From: JACCTH01 sp035253825
GTDB taxonomy: Bacteria > Actinomycetota > Acidimicrobiia > Spongiisociales > ZC4RG35
Direction: 5' to 3'
Assembly: GCA_035253825.1 (NCBI GenBank)
Contig: DATFBM010000007.1
Coordinates: 1-64,000 of the forward strand
DNA: 64,000 bases
The translations under genes were made by a program, and so were the position numbers. Each line of letters opens with the position of its first letter. Position 1 is the first letter of the stretch. Below, piece by piece: positions 16,590-24,785 of this stretch. The notes under the pieces were generated by a model, which had not been told where the DNA came from, ran no database searches, and was given only the letters and a program-made list of their open reading frames with translations.

Positions 16590-17857
16590 AGGCCGACGCC
16601 GTGATTTGCGGCGCCGGGATTGTCGGCGTTGCCACTGCTTACCAGCTGGTCAAGAACTTCGGGCTGCGGCGGGTAGTGATCGTCGATCCCCTGCCGCCGC
16701 TGAGCTTGACCTCTGACAAGTCGACCGAGTGCTATCGCAATTGGTGGCCCAATGCGCCCATGGTTGGCCTGATGAACCGGTCGATCGACTTGCTGGAAGA
16801 ATTCGCCGCGGAGACCAACAACGCCTTTCACATGACGAGACAGGGCTACCTCTACGTCACCGCCGATCCGATCCGGCTTTCACAGATGGAAGCGGAGGCA
16901 CAGATCATCACCTCACTCGGCGGCGGGCCTTTCGAGCTGTTTGATACCGGTGGCGAGCTTCTTGCTCGGTTCCCCTTCCTCACCGAGGCTTCGGTGGGAG
17001 GACTCCATGCTCGCCGGGCAGGCTGGTTCTCGGCTCACCAACTAGGTGCCTACTTGCTCGATCAAGCCCGAGACCATGGAGCAGAACTTTTGAAAGGAAA
17101 AGTGCTCGGGGTCGAGTCCATTGGGGGTCGAGTTGGCGTCGTCGAGACCGATGTCGGAAAGATCGAAGCTCCGATCTTCGTCGACGCGGCTGGGCCGATG
17201 CTCAACGAGGTCGCCCAAATGCTCGACACCCCCCTGCCCGTGCACTCCGAGGTCCACATCAAAGTGGCCTTCCGGGATCACGCGGCCGTGATCCCCCGCT
17301 CCTCGCCAATGATGATCTGGTCGGACCCGCAATCCCTCGACTGGACGGCTGAGGAGCGGGCCTGGCTCGCCGAGCAGGACCGTGGCGATCTTCTCGGAGT
17401 GATGCCAGCGGCCTGTCACTACCGGCCCGAGGGCGGAGTCGGATCGCAATGGGTGGTGGGCCTGTGGGAATATCACCGGATCGTGCAGGAGCCGTCCTGG
17501 CCGTTGCCCGAGGACCCTCTATACCCCGAGGCGGTGATCCGCGGCCTCTCCACCGCGGTCCCGGGCTTGTCCGTCTACCGCGACCACCTCCCTCAGCCGG
17601 TGGTCGATGGCGGTTACTACACCAAAACCGCGGAGAACCGACCACTGATCGGCAGGCTCCCGATCGAGGGGGCATTCGTCGTCGGCGCCTTCTCGGGTTT
17701 CGGCGTAATGGCCGCCGCCGGAGCGGGAGAGCTGGCGGCACAGATAATCACGGGCAAACCGCTCCCAGATTACGCCTCGGCTTTTTCGCTCGATCGGTAC
17801 CAGGACCCCACTTATCTCAACGAGATCTCGATGCTCACCACCACGGGTCAGATCTAG
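16586..17857 (+). CDS. FAD-dependent oxidoreductase (DAO / sarcosine dehydrogenase-like)
   Basis: The 423-residue flavoprotein of the D-amino-acid-oxidase family has an N-terminal dinucleotide-binding fold (ADAVICGAGIVGVATAYQL). The C-terminal FAD motif is TAENRPLIGRLPIEGAFVVGAFSGFGVM. Members oxidise glycine derivatives such as sarcosine or N,N-dimethylglycine, or other secondary amines. The neighbouring Kbl and Tdh, which yield glycine from threonine, support an amino-acid/one-carbon role. It starts with GTG 16586 inside the stop of the MoaD-like gene. The true substrate is not known. Confidence 0.85.
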   Translation: MKADAVICGAGIVGVATAYQLVKNFGLRRVVIVDPLPPLSLTSDKSTECYRNWWPNAPMVGLMNRSIDLLEEFAAETNNAFHMTRQGYLYVTADPIRLSQMEAEAQIITSLGGGPFELFDTGGELLARFPFLTEASVGGLHARRAGWFSAHQLGAYLLDQARDHGAELLKGKVLGVESIGGRVGVVETDVGKIEAPIFVDAAGPMLNEVAQMLDTPLPVHSEVHIKVAFRDHAAVIPRSSPMMIWSDPQSLDWTAEERAWLAEQDRGDLLGVMPAACHYRPEGGVGSQWVVGLWEYHRIVQEPSWPLPEDPLYPEAVIRGLSTAVPGLSVYRDHLPQPVVDGGYYTKTAENRPLIGRLPIEGAFVVGAFSGFGVMAAAGAGELAAQIITGKPLPDYASAFSLDRYQDPTYLNEISMLTTTGQI

Positions 17858-17867
17858 GTTTCTGCCC

Positions 17868-19052
17868 ATGGATGCGGGTCTCTCCAACGATCTACGGCAG
17901 AGAACCGAACAGCTCCGCTCCGAAGGCCTGTTCAAGGAGGAGCGCACGATCACCTCGCCCCAAGGGGCTCACATCGAGCTCGCCGATGGGCGTCGAGTGA
18001 TCAACTTTTGTGCCAACAACTACCTGGGCCTCGCTAATGACCAGCGGCTCGAGTTGGCAGCCGCCGCTGGCATGGCCGAACATGGCTACGGGACTGCCTC
18101 GGTCCGCTTCATCTGCGGCACCCAGTCGGTGCACAAGGAACTCGAGTCTCGCCTGGCCGAATTCCTCGACATGGACGAAACGATCCTTTACTCGTCCTGC
18201 TTCGACGCCAACGGCGGGCTCTTCGAAACGCTGCTGGACACCGAAGACGCGGTCATCTCCGATGCGCTCAACCACGCCTCGATCATCGACGGGATACGTC
18301 TTTCCAAGGCCCGGCGTCTGCGATACGCCAACAACGACATGAAAGAGCTCGAGCAGCAACTCCTCGCATCCGCCGATGCCCGCTACCGATTGATCGCCAC
18401 CGACGGGGTTTTCTCGATGGATGGTGTGATCGCCAACCTCCCGGAGATCGCGGCATTGGCCGAAAGACACCGCGCCCTGGTCATGGTCGACGACAGTCAC
18501 GCCGTGGGGTTCGTCGGTGCTAGGGGCGGTGGCACACCGGAGTTCACCAACACCAAGGTTGACATCCTGACCGGGACCTTGGGAAAGGCGCTAGGAGGCG
18601 CCAGTGGCGGCTTTACCGCCGCCAGCTCCGAGATCGTTGGCTGGCTGCGCCAGCGCTCGCGCCCATATCTGTTCTCCAACAGCCTGGCCCCTGGGTTGGC
18701 GGCCTCCTCGGTGACCGCCCTATCCATCATCGGGGAGAGCGCCGAACTGAGAAGGAAGTTGGCGGAGAATTCGGAACACTTCCGGAAGGAGATGACCGCG
18801 GCTGGCTTTGAGTTGGCGGGGGCGAATCATCCCATCATTCCCGTGATGTTGGGAGATGCCCGTCTTGCCTCCGAGATGGCGGATCGGATGCTGGAGGAGG
18901 GGATCTACGTGATCGGCTTTTCGTTTCCCGTCGTTCCCTTGGGCCAAGCCCGGATCAGGACCCAAATGTCCGCAGCTCACTCCTCTAATGACATTGACCT
19001 CGCCGTTTCCGCCTTCGTCAAAGTTGGTCGGGAGCTGGGAGTGCCGGCATGA
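17868..19052 (+). CDS. kbl: glycine C-acetyltransferase (2-amino-3-ketobutyrate CoA ligase)
   Basis: This 394-residue alpha-oxoamine synthase (PLP) shows FCANNYLGLAND at the N terminus, the YGTASVRFICGTQSVHKELE substrate segment, VDDSHAVGFVGARGGGT (PLP pyridine Asp region) and the Schiff-base lysine in TLGKALGGASGGF. It cleaves 2-amino-3-ketobutyrate with CoA to glycine and acetyl-CoA. The stop overlaps the next ATG (ATGA), and the next gene encodes threonine dehydrogenase, the enzyme that makes its substrate. That pairing separates Kbl from BioF or HemA homologues. Confidence 0.95.
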   Translation: MDAGLSNDLRQRTEQLRSEGLFKEERTITSPQGAHIELADGRRVINFCANNYLGLANDQRLELAAAAGMAEHGYGTASVRFICGTQSVHKELESRLAEFLDMDETILYSSCFDANGGLFETLLDTEDAVISDALNHASIIDGIRLSKARRLRYANNDMKELEQQLLASADARYRLIATDGVFSMDGVIANLPEIAALAERHRALVMVDDSHAVGFVGARGGGTPEFTNTKVDILTGTLGKALGGASGGFTAASSEIVGWLRQRSRPYLFSNSLAPGLAASSVTALSIIGESAELRRKLAENSEHFRKEMTAAGFELAGANHPIIPVMLGDARLASEMADRMLEEGIYVIGFSFPVVPLGQARIRTQMSAAHSSNDIDLAVSAFVKVGRELGVPA

Positions 19053-20077
19053 GGGCGCTCGTCAAGGCAAAGCCAGAACCGGGTCTCTGGCTCGAAGAAA
19101 TCCCCGAGCCCGAGGTCGGTCCCGCCGATGTGAAGATCGCCGTCCATAAGACCTCGATCTGTGGCACCGACCTCCATATCTATCGATGGGACGAATGGGC
19201 TCAGCAGACGATCCCGTTGCCGATGGCCGTCGGACACGAGTTCATGGGGGAGGTCACCGAGATCGGAGAGTCGGTTCAGGGCGTCGAGCCCGGGCAGAGA
19301 GTTTCGGGCGAAGGCCACATCACCTGCGGTCACTGCCGCAACTGCCGTGCGGGCAGACGTCATTTCTGCCACCACCACCTCGGGTTGGGCGTCACCCGGC
19401 CGGGCGCCTTCGCGGAATACGTCGTGATTCCGGCCTCCAACGTCTTCCCGCTTCCCGATCACATCGGCGACGAAGTGGGCGCCATCCTCGATCCCCTGGG
19501 AAACGCCACCCACACCGCCCTGGCGTACGATCTGGTGGGCGAAGATGTGCTCATAACCGGGGCCGGTCCCATCGGGGTGATGGCGACTGCCATCTCCCAA
19601 CACATTGGCGCTCGCTACGTGGTGGTAACCGACCTCAACCCCTATCGGTTGGACATGGCCCAAAAGCTCGGAGCCGACCGCGTCGTGGATGCCGCCTCCA
19701 CCGACTTGAAGACCGTCATGAGCGAACTCGGCATGACTGAGGGCTTCGATGTCGGCATGGAGATGTCGGGCAGTGGAGAGGCCTTCAGCCAAATGATCGA
19801 AGTGATGAACCATGGCGGCCGAGTGGCTCTGCTTGGCCTTCCACCCGACCAGGTGTCTGTCGACCTGAACGCCGTGATTTTCAAGGGCTTGACCTTGAAA
19901 GGCATCTACGGGCGACTGATTTTCGAGACCTGGTACAAGATGGCGGCGTTGCTCCGGGGTGGGCTCGACGTGGAGTCAGTGATCACGCATCGCTTTCCCG
20001 TGACGGCGTTCGAAGAGGCTTTTGCAGTCAGCGGCAGCGGACAAAGCGGCAAGGTGTTGCTGGAATGGACCGCATGA
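19049..20077 (+). CDS. tdh: L-threonine 3-dehydrogenase
   Basis: This 342-residue zinc-dependent medium-chain dehydrogenase has the catalytic zinc ligands in SICGTDLH and GHEFMGEV. The structural zinc cysteines lie in HITCGHCRNCRAGRRHFC. The NAD-binding loop is ITGAGPIGVMATA, and the family-specific ILDPLGNATHTAL is present. It oxidises threonine to 2-amino-3-ketobutyrate with NAD+. It is the partner of the overlapping kbl gene, so together they convert threonine to glycine plus acetyl-CoA. Confidence 0.95.
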   Translation: MRALVKAKPEPGLWLEEIPEPEVGPADVKIAVHKTSICGTDLHIYRWDEWAQQTIPLPMAVGHEFMGEVTEIGESVQGVEPGQRVSGEGHITCGHCRNCRAGRRHFCHHHLGLGVTRPGAFAEYVVIPASNVFPLPDHIGDEVGAILDPLGNATHTALAYDLVGEDVLITGAGPIGVMATAISQHIGARYVVVTDLNPYRLDMAQKLGADRVVDAASTDLKTVMSELGMTEGFDVGMEMSGSGEAFSQMIEVMNHGGRVALLGLPPDQVSVDLNAVIFKGLTLKGIYGRLIFETWYKMAALLRGGLDVESVITHRFPVTAFEEAFAVSGSGQSGKVLLEWTA

Positions 20078-20907
20078 GGATTTTCGAGGTAAACGTCGCT
20101 CTTCCCCTGCGGGATCCGGTCTTAGTCGTGTGCCTCAACGGCTGGGTGAACGCCGGCGGAGTCGCCACTTTGGTGGCCGAGACCCTCGGCGGGGATCTGA
20201 TCGGAGAGGGTCGGTCTGACCTCCTCTTCGACTATCGGGTGAGCCGTCCAATGCTCGATTTCGTAGACGGCGTGATGACCTCGCTGGTCTGGCCAGAGCT
20301 CATTATCCGCCGGCTTCCGCTAAACGACTGGGACCTGCTCGTGATGTCGGGGGTCGAGCCCAATTGGAACTGGAGGCGCCTCGGGGCAGAGATCTCGGAA
20401 TTGGCGATCGAATGGAAGGTTCGGCAACAGATTTCTATCGGAGGTATCCCGTGGGCCTGGCCTCACACCCGTGACGTTCCGATCATCAGCGCCGCCTCAG
20501 ACCAGTCACTGTTGGCCGGGGATGAGGATCACGCCCGGGGGTTGCTCCGAGTCCCGGCTGCTGCGGTCAGTGCCCTCGACTTCCTCGTGGCGGGGGCAGG
20601 AATCCCGACGGTCGGTTTCTACGCCCGGGTACCTCAATATGTCAGCGTGGCCTATCCGGCGGCAGCACTCGCCATCATCCACCGCCTGGAGCGCCACCTG
20701 GGGCAGGTGTTGCCCACCGGCAACTTGGCCGACGCTGCCGACGCCCAGCGGAAGGATCTCGATACCGTGGCCAGCCAGCGCCCCGATTTGGCCGAGGCCG
20801 TCCAGAAACTCGAGTCGATGGTCGATGCGACGGAGTCCGTGTCCGGCGAGCAGCTCGCCGCCGAAATCGAACGCTTCCTCCGCGAGCAGGGCAACCAGCA
20901 GGCATAA
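20074..20907 (+). CDS. PAC2 family protein (proteasome-assembly-chaperone-like)
   Basis: The 277-residue protein begins MRIFEVNVALPLRDPVLVVCLNGWVNAG, the usual PAC2 start. It continues with the GIPWAWPHTRDVPI and AGIPTVGFYARVPQYV segments of the family, then a C-terminal helical tail. I choose ATG 20074, which overlaps the tdh stop as ATGA; an in-frame ATG at 20065 is possible. Actinobacterial PAC2 proteins resemble archaeal and eukaryotic proteasome assembly factors. No proteasome genes lie in this window, so its role here is open. Confidence 0.85.
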   Translation: MRIFEVNVALPLRDPVLVVCLNGWVNAGGVATLVAETLGGDLIGEGRSDLLFDYRVSRPMLDFVDGVMTSLVWPELIIRRLPLNDWDLLVMSGVEPNWNWRRLGAEISELAIEWKVRQQISIGGIPWAWPHTRDVPIISAASDQSLLAGDEDHARGLLRVPAAAVSALDFLVAGAGIPTVGFYARVPQYVSVAYPAAALAIIHRLERHLGQVLPTGNLADAADAQRKDLDTVASQRPDLAEAVQKLESMVDATESVSGEQLAAEIERFLREQGNQQA

Positions 20908-20940
20908 CCTGCGCCGGAGGGAGGGCCCAGGGGAAAAAGG

Positions 20941-20964
20941 AACGCCCCCGGGAGCGGGGGCGTT
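20941..20964. terminator. bidirectional terminator between the PAC2 and RRM genes
   Basis: AACGCCCCCG-GGAG-CGGGGGCGTT is a perfect 10-bp stem with a 4-base loop between two convergent genes. The plus side ends in TTTCC. The minus side ends in TTCCTTTTTCC, so it should terminate better for the RRM gene. Confidence 0.75.
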
Positions 20965-20980
20965 TCCATGACCATCTTGG

Positions 20981-21280
20981 CTAGTTGCGGTCCCGGTACC
21001 GGTTACTACCGCCCCCACCCCCCTGACGGGGGGGTCGGGGAGCCATGGGTCTTGACTCGTTGACGACGATGCGCCGACCTGCCAGGTCACTGCCATCGAG
21101 CGCCTCGATTGCCTCCCGGGCCGCGTCATCGGCCATCTCGACAAATCCGAAGCCGCGCGAGCGGCCAGTCTCCCGATCGCTCAGCACCTCTGCCGAGCTC
21201 ACCTCACCGAAACGACTAAAGGTTGCCCGTAAGTCCTCGGATGTGGTTCGAAAGGGCAGATTTCCTACGTAGAGCCTCAA
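20981..21280 (-). CDS. RNA-binding protein with one RRM domain
   Basis: A single RNA recognition motif is clear: RNP2 is LYVGNLPF at the very N terminus and RNP1 is RGFGFVEM. A glycine- and arginine-rich tail (RQGGGGGSNRYRDRN) follows. I place the start at TTG 21280 because AGGAGG lies 4 bases upstream and RRM proteins of this type begin directly at RNP2. ATG 21319 would add 13 non-family residues. The TTG form has 99 residues. Such proteins act as RNA chaperones in cyanobacteria and many other bacteria, often cold-responsive. Regulation is not visible here. Confidence 0.88.
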   Translation of the reverse strand: MRLYVGNLPFRTTSEDLRATFSRFGEVSSAEVLSDRETGRSRGFGFVEMADDAAREAIEALDGSDLAGRRIVVNESRPMAPRPPRQGGGGGSNRYRDRN

Positions 21281-21405
21281 CTTCCCTCCTGACCGCTGGG
21301 CAAACCCCAGTCGGTTCATAGAACAGCGAACCCAACGGACAGAAGGATTCGAGCGAAGTCGCGGTGACTCGCTGCCGAGAATTTAGCAATCGGCCGACCG
21401 GCGGG

Positions 21406-21813
21406 CTACTGGCTGGCGATCCTCTTGGTGGGCCGAGTCCAGATGAACCACACCGCGAAGAGGCCGACCGCCGCCAGAACCAATCTCAGGGGCACGGAGT
21501 CGACGAGCACGGTCATCGAGAAGACGAGAGATGCAACCACCGCTGCCGACGCCACGGCCTTGGTGCGAACCGTAAAACCGTCGCTTCGATACCCGCGGAT
21601 GATCCGGCCGAACACCGGATGAGTCACAAGCCAAGAGTGAAAGCGGTCCGAGGATCGGGCAAAAAAGAAGGCCGCCAGGATCACGAAGTCGAAGGTCGGG
21701 ATTCCGGGCAACCAGGACATATAGGCAAGCCCGAGACACAAGAGTCCCAAGGCCAGGTATACGCCCCGCACGAACCGGCTACGAGGCTTGCGAACCTCTT
21801 GCGTGGTTGCCAT
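21406..21813 (-). CDS. DUF454 (YbaN-like) small membrane protein
   Basis: The 135-residue membrane protein matches DUF454: a first hydrophobic helix pair (YLALGLLCLGLAYMSWLPGI), PTFDFVILAAFFFARSSDRFHSWL, then HPVFGRIIRGYRS, and two C-terminal membrane helices. The function of DUF454 is not established. I choose ATG 21813 (MATTQEVRKPRSRF). An ATG at 21825 four codons upstream is also possible, and neither has a good ribosome site. The gene is divergent from the aldolase gene. Confidence 0.85.
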   Translation of the reverse strand: MATTQEVRKPRSRFVRGVYLALGLLCLGLAYMSWLPGIPTFDFVILAAFFFARSSDRFHSWLVTHPVFGRIIRGYRSDGFTVRTKAVASAAVVASLVFSMTVLVDSVPLRLVLAAVGLFAVWFIWTRPTKRIASQ

Positions 21814-21942
21814 GGGGCTGACCATATTCGACCGGTTGTCAACAGCGAGTCGGCACCTTTGTGGCCCCGCCGGCCGGGATACCCCAGGGAGAGCAACGGG
21901 AACCCTGGCTAAGTTTCTCTTGGATTCACGGGAGGAAAAAGA

Positions 21943-22971
21943 ATGCCAGTTGCCACCCCGGAGAAGTACCGAGCCATGCTCGAAGGAGCCCGCCAAGGCG
22001 GGTTCGCCTTTCCGGCCATCAACGTCACCGGATCGGAGTCACTACACGGCGCCCTTGCCGGTTTCGCAGAGGCAGAGTCCGATGGCATTGTCCAAATCTC
22101 GACTGGCGGAGCCGAGTTTCTGTCCGGCACCACCAGGAAGAACATGCCTTCTGGCGCCGCCGGCCTGGCCGAGTTCGCATATGTCGTGGCCGAGCACTAC
22201 CCGGTCAACATTGCCCTCCACACCGATCATTGCCAGCCGGAGAAGGTTGATGGGTACGTGCGTCCTCTGTTGGCCCTGAGCCAGGAGCGAGTCCGCTCGG
22301 GCCGGGGACCGCTCTTCCAGAGCCACATGCTCGATGCATCCATGCTGCCTCTCGAGGAGAACCTCGCTCTGGCCAAGGAGTTGCTCGACGAATGCGATGC
22401 GGTGGGATCGGTTCTGGAACTCGAGATTGGAATCGTGGGCGGCAAAGAGGACGCCATGGACCACGAAGGCATCGAACGAGCAAAGCTCTACACCACCCCG
22501 GAGGACATGGTCCGCACCGCCGAGGTTCTGGGCCTTCCTAGCGAGCGCCTCTACCTATTGGCCGCGGTATTCGGCAACGTGCACGGTGTTTACAAGCCGG
22601 GGGCGGTCCAGCTCCGTCCCTCGATCCTGCGCGATGGACAGGAGGCGATGGAAGAGCAGTTCGGCTCCGCCGCCCGGCACTTCCTCGTTTTCCACGGTGG
22701 ATCCGGATCGTCCCTGGGAGAAATCCGGGAGACGCTCGACTACGGCGTCGTCAAGATGAACATCGACACTGATACCCAATACGCGTTCACCAGGCCAATC
22801 GCCGACCACATGTTTTCCAACTACTCGGGTGTGATGAAGATCGACGGTGATGTCGGTGACAAATCGGCCTACGACCCCCGGGCCTATCTGAAGAAGGCCG
22901 AATCGGGAATGGCGGAACGCGTCGTCGAGGCCTGTCGGGATCTGAGGTCGGCGGGAAAAACGCTCTCGTGA
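21943..22971 (+). CDS. fba: class II fructose-bisphosphate aldolase
   Basis: The 342-residue zinc aldolase shows the IALHTDHCQP motif (zinc His and catalytic Asp) and LELEIGIVGGKED. FGNVHGVYKPG and VFHGGSGSS supply the other zinc histidines and the phosphate site, and the YGVVKMNIDTDTQYAFTRP strand follows. It splits fructose-1,6-bisphosphate in glycolysis and runs in reverse in gluconeogenesis. GGAGGAAA a few bases before ATG 21943 is a strong ribosome site. Several stem-loops follow the stop. Confidence 0.95.
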   Translation: MPVATPEKYRAMLEGARQGGFAFPAINVTGSESLHGALAGFAEAESDGIVQISTGGAEFLSGTTRKNMPSGAAGLAEFAYVVAEHYPVNIALHTDHCQPEKVDGYVRPLLALSQERVRSGRGPLFQSHMLDASMLPLEENLALAKELLDECDAVGSVLELEIGIVGGKEDAMDHEGIERAKLYTTPEDMVRTAEVLGLPSERLYLLAAVFGNVHGVYKPGAVQLRPSILRDGQEAMEEQFGSAARHFLVFHGGSGSSLGEIRETLDYGVVKMNIDTDTQYAFTRPIADHMFSNYSGVMKIDGDVGDKSAYDPRAYLKKAESGMAERVVEACRDLRSAGKTLS

Positions 22972-22980
22972 CCCAACCGT

Positions 22981-23099
22981 GGGCACGTTCGGGCCGCTTC
23001 GTGCCCCGGACCTTCGTCCGGCCATTCCTGCGGTTCGGCAGTTCGCAAGGAGCGGGGGTGTGACCGGTCGACGAACGGGACTACACCGACCGGCCACAC
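22981..23099 (+). terminator. cluster of three stem-loops downstream of fba
   Basis: GGGCAC (22981) pairs with GTGCCC (23001). CCGGAC-CTTC-GTCCGG (23006-23021) is a perfect 6-bp stem. GTGTG-A-CCGGTCG (23058-23070) pairs with CGACCGG-C-CACAC (23087-23099). None has a T-run. The cluster occupies the 204 bases between fba and the MpaB-like gene and probably ends or stabilises the fba transcript. I see no gene in it. Confidence 0.45.
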
Positions 23100-23175
23100 C
23101 AAACCCAGGACGTATGCGGTGCGTAGTCGTGGGACCGTGACTTCGCCCCCTCGGTCCCTAGGTGCTCGGCTCTCT

Positions 23176-24063
23176 ATGCCTTTCCAGCAACAATCATTTC
23201 GCGGCGAAAATGGAGGTGTGGGCGACACCGGCTATTTCGGGCCCGGTTCGATTACCTGGATCGTCAATCAGGAAATAACGGTGCTGTTTGGCGGGGCGAG
23301 AGCGTTGCTCATGCACGCCGCCCATCCACTGGTGGCCGCCGGTGCGCGGCAAACCTCGTTCTATCAGAGAGACCCCTGGGCCCGGCTGATTCGGACCCTG
23401 CAGCTGCAGTCGACGATGACGTTCGGAACCAAGGCGGAAGCCAACGAAGCCGCAGATCGCATCAACCGCCTCCACGCCCGGATCAACGGGATCGACTCGG
23501 TCACCGGCCTTTCCTACGACGCGCTTGATCCCGACTTGCTCCTCTGGGTCCATGCCTGTCTCGAGGTCTCGTCGATCTACTTCTTCGAGCGGACCGTTCG
23601 CGTGCTCACAACCGAAGAACGCGATCGCTATCACCGCGAAAACCTCATGGCGGCCAAGCTCATGCTCCTACCCGAGGATCGAGTGCCTGCTACCTATGCC
23701 GAATTGGAGAACTACGTCGAATCGGTGATTGACTCGGATCGCTTGATCCGGACCGATGTCTCCGACAATGTCGCCCACATCATCAGAACGGGCCCGGTGC
23801 CGGCGGCTCTGAAGCCGATCTGGGCATTCATTCGCTTTGCCGCCTTCGGAACCCTGCCCGCTCGACTACGCGATCTCTACGGAGTGCTTTGGTCACCGGG
23901 TCGGAAAAGGTGGCTCGACCTCAACCTGGCTCTCCTCGGCCGTTTGCGACCATTCCTGCCCCGCCGCTACCGGCTGATCGGCCCGGCTCGCTGGGCCTAC
24001 GAGAAGGTCGAAGGAAAACACGACCTCACTCTGGCGGAAGCGGCGAGCCGTCGAGGTACCTAG
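23176..24063 (+). CDS. oxygenase MpaB family protein (DUF2236)
   Basis: The protein has the DUF2236/MpaB signature: GYFGPGSITWIVNQEITVLFGGARALLMHAAHP at the start, RLHARINGIDS with its His, and LLLWVHACLEVSSIYFFE. The histidines would bind heme b in latex-clearing-protein relatives. I use ATG 23176 (295 residues). GTG starts at 23119 and 23137 are in frame and would add up to 19 residues. The substrate is unknown. The gene ends inside the convergent hydrolase gene (38-base overlap of 3' ends). Confidence 0.8.
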   Translation: MPFQQQSFRGENGGVGDTGYFGPGSITWIVNQEITVLFGGARALLMHAAHPLVAAGARQTSFYQRDPWARLIRTLQLQSTMTFGTKAEANEAADRINRLHARINGIDSVTGLSYDALDPDLLLWVHACLEVSSIYFFERTVRVLTTEERDRYHRENLMAAKLMLLPEDRVPATYAELENYVESVIDSDRLIRTDVSDNVAHIIRTGPVPAALKPIWAFIRFAAFGTLPARLRDLYGVLWSPGRKRWLDLNLALLGRLRPFLPRRYRLIGPARWAYEKVEGKHDLTLAEAASRRGT

Positions 24064-24742
24064 CAAAAAAGTCTCCAATCCGGAGCCAGGCGTCTTCGGC
24101 AGCATCCCGTTGGTAACCGATCGCCAGAAATGGCCGCCCGAGAGCACTGACAACCGGATGCTCGTCGTTCTGATTCATGAAGCCGTGGCCCGCCTCTCGA
24201 TAGACCTTGACGTCGTGCGGAATTCCGTTCTCGGAGAGGGCGGCCGCGACATGCGAAGCATGACGTCGAAAGACCAGATCGCGGCCGCCATAAGAAGCGA
24301 CCACCGGACAAGAGCCGGCGAGGGATCGAGGTGGTCGCCCGTAGTTGGGGGCGATGGCATGGAGCTTGCCTGACAGGCCGAGCAGATACGCGAAACCGCC
24401 CCCGAGGCAAAAACCGACCGCTCCCACTTTGCCGTTGCAATCCGCTCTTCTCGCCATCCAATCGATGACAGCCTCCGCTTTCTCCACCCCCTCCCCCCGT
24501 TGCCGCATGAGGTCGCCAAATAGGCCGGCGATACAGCGCCAACCTCCGCCTGCAACCAGATCGGGCGCCACCGCCAGATAGCCGAGTGAAGCCACGCGGT
24601 CGGTCAGGCGCCGGATGTCGTCGTCGAGTCCGTGGGCCTGATGGAAAACGATGACGCCCGGGAAGGGCCCCGTACCGTCGGGACTGGCCAAGTAGCCGGG
24701 GATGGGATCACCGACGATGTAGAGAGTGAGGTCACCACCCAC
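24026..24742 (-). CDS. dienelactone hydrolase family protein
   Basis: The 238-residue alpha/beta hydrolase has a cysteine nucleophile in GFCLGGGFAY, the catalytic Asp in SYGGRDLVF and the His in EAGHGFMNQND, the Cys-Asp-His triad of dienelactone hydrolases. GVIVFHQAHGLDDDIR forms the oxyanion-hole region. No aromatic ring-cleavage genes are nearby, so a general carboxymethylenebutenolidase-type esterase is the safest call. The start is GTG 24742, divergent from the FAD oxidoreductase with about 40 bases between starts. Confidence 0.88.
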   Translation of the reverse strand: MGGDLTLYIVGDPIPGYLASPDGTGPFPGVIVFHQAHGLDDDIRRLTDRVASLGYLAVAPDLVAGGGWRCIAGLFGDLMRQRGEGVEKAEAVIDWMARRADCNGKVGAVGFCLGGGFAYLLGLSGKLHAIAPNYGRPPRSLAGSCPVVASYGGRDLVFRRHASHVAAALSENGIPHDVKVYREAGHGFMNQNDEHPVVSALGRPFLAIGYQRDAAEDAWLRIGDFFARYLDGSPLPPE

Positions 24743-24785
24743 CGTGACGCGACCGTACCGGAGCTCGGGCCAGAATGTCTGTCGC

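Noticed and set aside
22972..23175. tRNA or structured RNA gene
   Set aside because: Three hairpins occur but no T-loop (GGTTCRA), cloverleaf or CCA end is present.
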